Positions 51,772 to 55,817 of a DNA stretch of 55,817 nucleotides are shown one piece after another (the first letter of the stretch is position 1; each line of letters starts with the position of its first letter). The notes beneath the pieces were generated by a model. The model made no database searches. It was given only the letters and a program-made list of their open reading frames with translations, and had not been told where the DNA came from. The position numbers and the translations under genes are program-made. The stretch comes from Lactiplantibacillus plantarum EGD-AQ4 (GTDB lineage: Bacteria > Bacillota > Bacilli > Lactobacillales > Lactobacillaceae): NCBI RefSeq assembly GCF_000463075.2, contig NZ_AVAQ01000011.1, forward strand, positions 1 through 55,817, read 5' to 3'.

Positions 51772-52977
51772 ATGAAAAAGTTAACGGTGCGACTAGTATT
51801 CATTGTCGTGGGAGGCACGTTAGGACTGACGTACTTACCTTATTTATGGACGATGCTGTTGTCGCAGCCAAATGTTTTGCTGAATAACGTTTTCACCAAT
51901 TTCTTGTTGGGAGCGCTGATTTTATGGGTTTTGTCGCTATTTTTAGCGAATGCCGCGGTGCGGTTAGTGGATCGGGTTGAAAAGAACTTGTCCAAACAAA
52001 ATCCGATGACATTACTGTTTGGCAGTATTGGATTCATTATTGGGTTATTGATCGCGGTTCTGATATCGCAATTATTCAGTCGTAGTCCATTATTCTTATT
52101 GAACACGGTCGTCCCAATAATTTTGATGCTATTTTTTGGTTACATCGGTGCCCGTGTCGGTACGACTCGAATCGACGAATGGCGTAAGGTCTTTAATTTT
52201 CGGCGGCGTGAAAAAGAAGCCAGTCCAGAAATTACGGATGCGCAACCGGACCAAAACTATCACCATTACAAGATTTTGGATACGAATATCTTAATTGATG
52301 GTCGGATCTATGACATTGTCAAAACGGGGTTTCTCGAAGGAACGCTGTTGGTGCCAAACTTCGTGCTGTATGAATTGCAGTACATCGCTGACTCAGCGGA
52401 TAGTATCAAACGCGTTCGTGGCCGCCGTGGACTGGATATTCTGAACAAGTTACAAAATGAGAATATCATCCCGGTTGAAATGTACGAGGGTGATTTCGAA
52501 GACATCCCAGAAGTCGATAGCAAGTTGATCCAGTTGGCCAAAAAGGTCAATGGCGTGATCGTCACGAATGACTACAACTTGAACAAAGTAATCGAATTCC
52601 AGAACGTCCAGGTCTTAAACATCAACCAATTGGCCAAATCACTGAAGCCACGGGTCATTCCTGGTGAAGAGATGAACGTCATGGTCGTTAAGAATGGTAG
52701 CGAGCGTCAACAAGGGGTCGGCTACTTGGACGACGGGACGATGGTCGTCGTCGAAGATGGGAAGTTCTACATCAACGAAAAGGTCGACGTGGTCGTCACG
52801 AGTGCCCTTCAAACGGATGCTGGCCGCATGATTTTTGCACGGTTAGCGCATTCCAACCGAGGCATTCCCGACCATGCTGATAGTAAGAGTAACAAACACA
52901 ACAATAATAGTAATAACAATAATCGCAACAGTAATCACAGTAATGGTAACAACAATAACCGCAACAACCGGCGCTAA
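51772..52977 (+). CDS. yacL: YacL-type PIN/TRAM domain membrane protein
   Basis: A 401-residue protein with four hydrophobic segments (residues about 5-27, 38-58, 78-100 and 105-128), then a PIN nuclease domain (KILDTNILIDGRIYDIVKTGFLEGTLLVP, with acidic residues in VRGRRGLDIL and GVIVTNDYNLNKV), and a TRAM domain (about 295-355, RQQGVGYLDDGTMVVVEDG) that probably binds RNA. The last 36 residues are an unusual Asn/Ser/His/Arg-rich tail. It overlaps no neighbour and follows radA closely. The enzyme's RNA target is unknown. Confidence 0.92.
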   Translation: MKKLTVRLVFIVVGGTLGLTYLPYLWTMLLSQPNVLLNNVFTNFLLGALILWVLSLFLANAAVRLVDRVEKNLSKQNPMTLLFGSIGFIIGLLIAVLISQLFSRSPLFLLNTVVPIILMLFFGYIGARVGTTRIDEWRKVFNFRRREKEASPEITDAQPDQNYHHYKILDTNILIDGRIYDIVKTGFLEGTLLVPNFVLYELQYIADSADSIKRVRGRRGLDILNKLQNENIIPVEMYEGDFEDIPEVDSKLIQLAKKVNGVIVTNDYNLNKVIEFQNVQVLNINQLAKSLKPRVIPGEEMNVMVVKNGSERQQGVGYLDDGTMVVVEDGKFYINEKVDVVVTSALQTDAGRMIFARLAHSNRGIPDHADSKSNKHNNNSNNNNRNSNHSNGNNNNRNNRR

Positions 52978-52987
52978 CTTTACTGAT

Positions 52988-53023
52988 AACAGCAGTCTTT
53001 CTTTTTGGGGGCTGCTGTTTTTG
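52988..53023 (+). terminator. terminator of radA-yacL
   Basis: AACAGCAG pairs with CTGCTGTT around a 16-nt loop, followed by T5. Confidence 0.8.
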
Positions 53024-53098
53024 TATTCTGGTTTTCAAAAGGTTGTTTTCTGTGCTGGAAGGTAGTGATAGTTATCATTATGCTGTGGTGATTGTATT

Positions 53099-53163
53099 CT
53101 GGTCGTCTGCCGGTGCGCGCCTTAGTCCGACTTCCGGAACCTCAGCTGGCAGCTTTTGACTTT
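53099..53163 (+). repeat. structured repeat family, copy D (minimal deletion derivative)
   Basis: GTCTGCCGGT and CTTAGTCCGACTTCCGG of the element's left arm are joined directly to CCTCAGCTGGCAGCTTTTGA of its right end. The two cores and the middle are absent, leaving about 65 bp between yacL and gltX. The rest of 53024-53280 holds nothing else I recognise. Confidence 0.75.
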
Positions 53164-53279
53164 GAAGTTTGCATCCGAATCAACCACAACTAATCCAACC
53201 ATAGCGGTGGCCCAACCCAAATGATTTTGAGGTTTTTGCAACGGGTTCGGTCTGAAACCTTAATTTTTAGTGGTAAACA

Positions 53280-53288
53280 TGGTAAACT
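53280..53288 (+). promoter_or_regulatory. extended -10 promoter of gltX
   Basis: TGGTAAACT directly follows another GGTAAAC, about 90 bases before the gltX start. The -35 is weak. The same TGGTAAACT recurs downstream of gltX at about 55093, possibly the promoter of the next gene's transcript. Confidence 0.45.
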
Positions 53289-53380
53289 GGAAAAGCAAGT
53301 GAAAGTCGCAGTATTCTGGTGTTAACCGGAACGCGGCGTAACATTTAAGATGAAAAAATATGAAAGAGGCGTTAATCACA

Positions 53381-54871
53381 TTGGCAAAGAGTAAGATTCG
53401 TGTGCGTTACGCACCAAGTCCAACTGGCCATTTACACATTGGTAATGCTCGGACTGCATTGTTTAACTATTTATTTGCCCGGCATAATAAGGGTAAGTTT
53501 ATTCTTCGGATTGAAGATACCGACTTGAAACGGAACGTTAAAGACGGTGAAAAGAGTCAGATGGATAACTTGACCTGGTTAGGAATTGATTGGGATGAAG
53601 GTCCTGATAAGGGTGGCGACTTTGGCCCTTATCGTCAATCTGAACGTAAGTCAATCTATGATCCGTTGATTCAACAATTAATTGATGAAGGTAAAGCGTA
53701 CGAATCTTACATGACGGAAGAAGAGTTGCAGGCCCAACGTGAAGCCCAAAAGGCTCGCAAGGAAATGCCACACTACGTCTATGAATTTGCTGGTATGACG
53801 GAAGAAGAAAAGCAGGCTAAGATTGCGGCTGCTAAGGAAGCTGGTATCCAACCAGTGGTCCGTTTCCACGTCCCAGAAAACCAAACGTATGCTTGGGATG
53901 ACATGGTCAAAGGCAACGTGTCGTTTGAATCTAAGACGGTCGGTGGCGACTTTGTCATTAAGAAGCGCGACGGTATGCCAACGTATAACTTTGCCGTGGT
54001 GGTGGATGACCACATGATGGAAATCAGCCACGTCTTCCGTGGTGATGACCACGTGGCCAACACGCCAAAACAATTAATGATTTATGAAGCTTTCGGTTGG
54101 CAACCACCGAAGTTCGGTCATATGAGTTTGATCATTAATACCGAAACGGGTAAGAAATTGAGTAAGCGTGATGAAACGGTGCTTCAATTCATCGAACAAT
54201 ATCGTGAATTAGGTTACTTGCCAGAAGCCATGCTCAACTTCATTATCCTCTTAGGTTGGTCACCAGTTGGTGAAAGTGAATTATTCACGAAGCGCGAATT
54301 CATTAAGATGTATGATGAAAAACGTTTAAGCAAGTCACCAGCTGCTTTTGATGCCAAGAAGCTCGAATGGGTCAATAACCAATACATCAAGAAGGCAGAT
54401 GACAATGAAGTCTTTGCGATGTCAATTCGCCAATTGATCAAGGCTGGTCGCTTACCACAACGTCCAGACATGAGCCAAATTGAATGGACGCGGACGTTAG
54501 TGTCCCTCTTCAAGAACCAAATGAGTTATACCGGACAAATCGTTGACTTAGCCGACTTATTCTTTAATGGTCCCGCTGATATCAATGATGAAGCCAAGGC
54601 AGAACTTGATAATGACACAGCTTTACCAGTCTTGAAGGAATTCCGTCAACGGATTGAAAACATCGATGTTTTCGAAGCGACGGCCATTCAAAAGACGATC
54701 AAGAGTATTCAAAAGGATACGAAGATCAAGGGTCGTGCCTTATACATGCCAATTCGGATCGCCGTTTCACATGAAATGCACGGGCCAGAATTACCTGAAA
54801 CAATCGAATTACTTGGTCGCGAAACGACTAAGAAGCATCTAGACGCCATGATCGCGGAATTAACGAAGTAG
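53381..54871 (+). CDS. gltX: glutamyl-tRNA synthetase
   Basis: Charges tRNA-Glu (and, in bacteria without GlnRS, also tRNA-Gln before amidation). The 496-residue class I synthetase has the HIGH motif in [53 protein letters not shown] and the KMSKS equivalent KKLSKRDET. It has the C-terminal anticodon-binding helices. The start is TTG 53381 (giving [12 protein letters not shown]), after GAAAGAGG; the ATG at 53360 would put the ribosome site inside the coding region. Confidence 0.95.
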   Translation: MAKSKIRVRYAPSPTGHLHIGNARTALFNYLFARHNKGKFILRIEDTDLKRNVKDGEKSQMDNLTWLGIDWDEGPDKGGDFGPYRQSERKSIYDPLIQQLIDEGKAYESYMTEEELQAQREAQKARKEMPHYVYEFAGMTEEEKQAKIAAAKEAGIQPVVRFHVPENQTYAWDDMVKGNVSFESKTVGGDFVIKKRDGMPTYNFAVVVDDHMMEISHVFRGDDHVANTPKQLMIYEAFGWQPPKFGHMSLIINTETGKKLSKRDETVLQFIEQYRELGYLPEAMLNFIILLGWSPVGESELFTKREFIKMYDEKRLSKSPAAFDAKKLEWVNNQYIKKADDNEVFAMSIRQLIKAGRLPQRPDMSQIEWTRTLVSLFKNQMSYTGQIVDLADLFFNGPADINDEAKAELDNDTALPVLKEFRQRIENIDVFEATAIQKTIKSIQKDTKIKGRALYMPIRIAVSHEMHGPELPETIELLGRETTKKHLDAMIAELTK

Positions 54872-55139
54872 GTTCTGCAATGGCAGTCGGCATGCGGGGC
54901 GTCAGCCGGTGTGCCGAGGTGTTTAAATTAAAAATTAGTGCGATTGTCACGATAATAACCGGATGGTCGGAAGCTCATCATGAGTGCAACGATGGTCGGT
55001 GAGACTCGCGTGGCAGCACGTGAAAGTGTCTTTTGTATGGCGGGATTGGATTCCGCAGTATGAGGGGCGCTTTTTCATTTGTCCGCCAAACATGGTAAAC
55101 TATCATCAAAAGTAACACGTATTGTGGGAGTTAATTTGT
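54872..55139 (+). other. non-coding stretch after gltX, possible T-box-like leader
   Basis: No gene. Around 54958-55075 the sequence is G+C rich and contains short paired blocks (GGATGGTCGG and GATGGTCGGTGAGAC; GCGGGATTGGATTCCGC followed by GGGGCGCTTTTTC). In related genomes cysS with a T-box often follows gltX, so this could be a decayed or partial leader, but I see no clear T-box AGGGTGGNACCGCG sequence. TGGTAAACT near 55093 may be a promoter. Confidence 0.3.
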
Positions 55140-55168
55140 CATGAATCATGATTAAAACGTGCCAGTTA
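55140..55168 (+). repeat. left-end fragment of the structured repeat family
   Basis: CATGAATCATGATTAAAACG, then TGCCAGTTA, matches the left ends of copies A-C, but in plus orientation. It is followed at once by the right end of copy E in minus orientation, so two copies appear to have met head to tail here with the first almost wholly lost. Confidence 0.7.
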
Positions 55169-55817
55169 TTAAGTTCAAGTGCTGCCAGCTGAGCCCCGCT
55201 GGAAACAGTGCGAGTTACCGTAAACTTGCAGTCGTGGTGTCGTCCTACGCCGGCTTCCAGGCATTCTGGTCAATGGCCGGAACGTGGTGGACACAGATTT
55301 AAGCCGAAGCCCACGTCTTAAATACTGGTCTTTCACTAACCAAGCCAAAAACGCTTGCTAAGTGAAATTTCACCACTGGGCCTTGCCCAGAATACCTTCC
55401 AGCCGGGATGGTATTCGAATGGCAGACATGTTCGGTCCCAACTTTTGATGAACTGTTCGTAGGTTCTTAGTATACAGTCATTTTGATAGTCAACTGTAAG
55501 ACAGTTTTTTGTAGTCTTCTCTAGCTTGCCTGAAATGATAAAGTCTGAACTTCTAACAGATGGCAATTCTATCGACTAATCGTTCTAATCGCAAGACTGT
55601 TGTTACTGGAATTTCAGACTATCTTGTCAGCATATAAATATAACAAACAATCATTGACACTGATTAAAAGTTCGCATAAAGATCCAGTCTTTTAACATTC
55701 AGTGGTCAATTGCACCAAGATAGGTGGCCGTTCATCTGCTATTCGAACGGCTTCCCGACTGGAGGGGCTGGCTGACAATGCTCAGTAGCCAAATTATTCT
55801 TAGCTGGAAGTGTTTTT
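55169..55817 (-). repeat. structured repeat family, copy E (reverse orientation, runs off the window)
   Basis: In minus orientation: the right end AAGTTCAAGTGCTGCCAGC at 55172, the right-arm core at 55250-55406, the A+T-rich middle, and the left module from about 55730 up to the window end. The left module includes GTTCATCTGC, CCGACT and GGCTGACAATGCTC, but continues into a P3 strand (ATTCTTAGCTGGAAGTG) unlike that of B and C. No gene is visible. Confidence 0.8.
55250..55406 (+). repeat. right-arm structured core of copy E
   Basis: CCGGCT (55250) pairs with AGCCGG (55401), where copy C has CCGACT/AGTCGG in its left arm. ATTCTGG pairs with CCAGAAT, GATTTAAG with CTTAAATAC, and TTTCACTAACCAAGC (55331-55345) with GCTTGCTAAGTGAAA (55353-55367) around a 7-nt loop. 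The core is 157 nt, as in copy B. Confidence 0.75.

Noticed and set aside
54958-55075. T-box riboswitch after gltX
   Set aside because: Paired blocks and a T-rich tail are present, but the conserved T-box sequence is not recognisable, so it is kept only as a low-confidence comment.
55336-55566. Open frame on the minus strand in copy E and related frames at 13371-13571 and 38798-39106
   Set aside because: They lie across the repeat arms and have no start context or protein-like composition.
1-55817. CRISPR array or insertion-sequence transposase
   Set aside because: No regularly spaced direct repeats and no transposase-like frame were seen anywhere in the window.

Overview
The window looks like chromosomal DNA of a lactic acid bacterium very close to Lactiplantibacillus plantarum. 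The evidence is the strong AGGAGG ribosome sites, the GTG and TTG starts, the moderate G+C content, and a gene set I recognise from that species: dtpT, proC, nagA, pncB-nadE, hom-thrB, a sigma-54-controlled mannose PTS with its LevR/ManR activator, a second acc cluster, pepC, rpiA, dut, radA, yacL and gltX. The species assignment is inference. I see no CRISPR array, no transposase gene and no intact prophage.

Layout. 1-4065: four tRNA genes (Asn, Thr, Tyr, Gln) around a di-/tripeptide transporter and a metallophosphoesterase. 4777-5833: two small cupins and a truncated phosphatase. 5960-13206: NAD precursor uptake (pnuC) and salvage (pncB-nadE), proline synthesis (proC), GlcNAc-6-P deacetylation (nagA) with its GntR regulator, and a TagA-type glycosyltransferase. 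14123-16999: a P-type cation ATPase behind what looks like a Mn2+ (yybP-ykoY) riboswitch with a terminator. 17055-22776: a helical hypothetical protein, tex, sprT-like, hom and thrB. 22832-24449: tRNA-Leu followed by an A+T-rich Abi/HEPN defence gene. 24707-33275: a secreted C39-like protein, then the mannose PTS block. The EIIAB, EIIC and EIID genes and a separate EIIA/EIIB pair each have a textbook -24/-12 sigma-54 promoter. The activator ManR lies between them, and copies of a GTGTATCAAA-type box occur at three places.

33415-37861: fabH-accBCDA for malonyl-CoA formation and fatty-acid initiation, with a hairpin over its promoter. 38990-45712: an LCP-family wall protein, two transporters, a phosphoglycerate mutase, an orphan HicB with a decayed hicA, and a secreted zinc metalloprotease. 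46700-54871: pepC, rpiA and an acetyltransferase on the minus strand, then dut, radA, yacL and gltX.

The most unusual content is in the long intergenic gaps. A dispersed, gene-free repeat family occurs at least five times (13.4, 38.1, 45.8, 53.1 and 55.2 kb; the last runs off the window). The full form is about 0.75-0.9 kb. Its two arms are diverged, inverted versions of one structured module of about 157-219 nt: nested long-range stems enclosing two hairpins. Stem sequences differ between modules while pairing is largely kept; for example, a 15-bp stem with a 7-nt loop has unrelated sequence in the two arms. Some copies have the folded core, and others seem to lack it at the same place. This is the best candidate here for an undescribed element or structured RNA.
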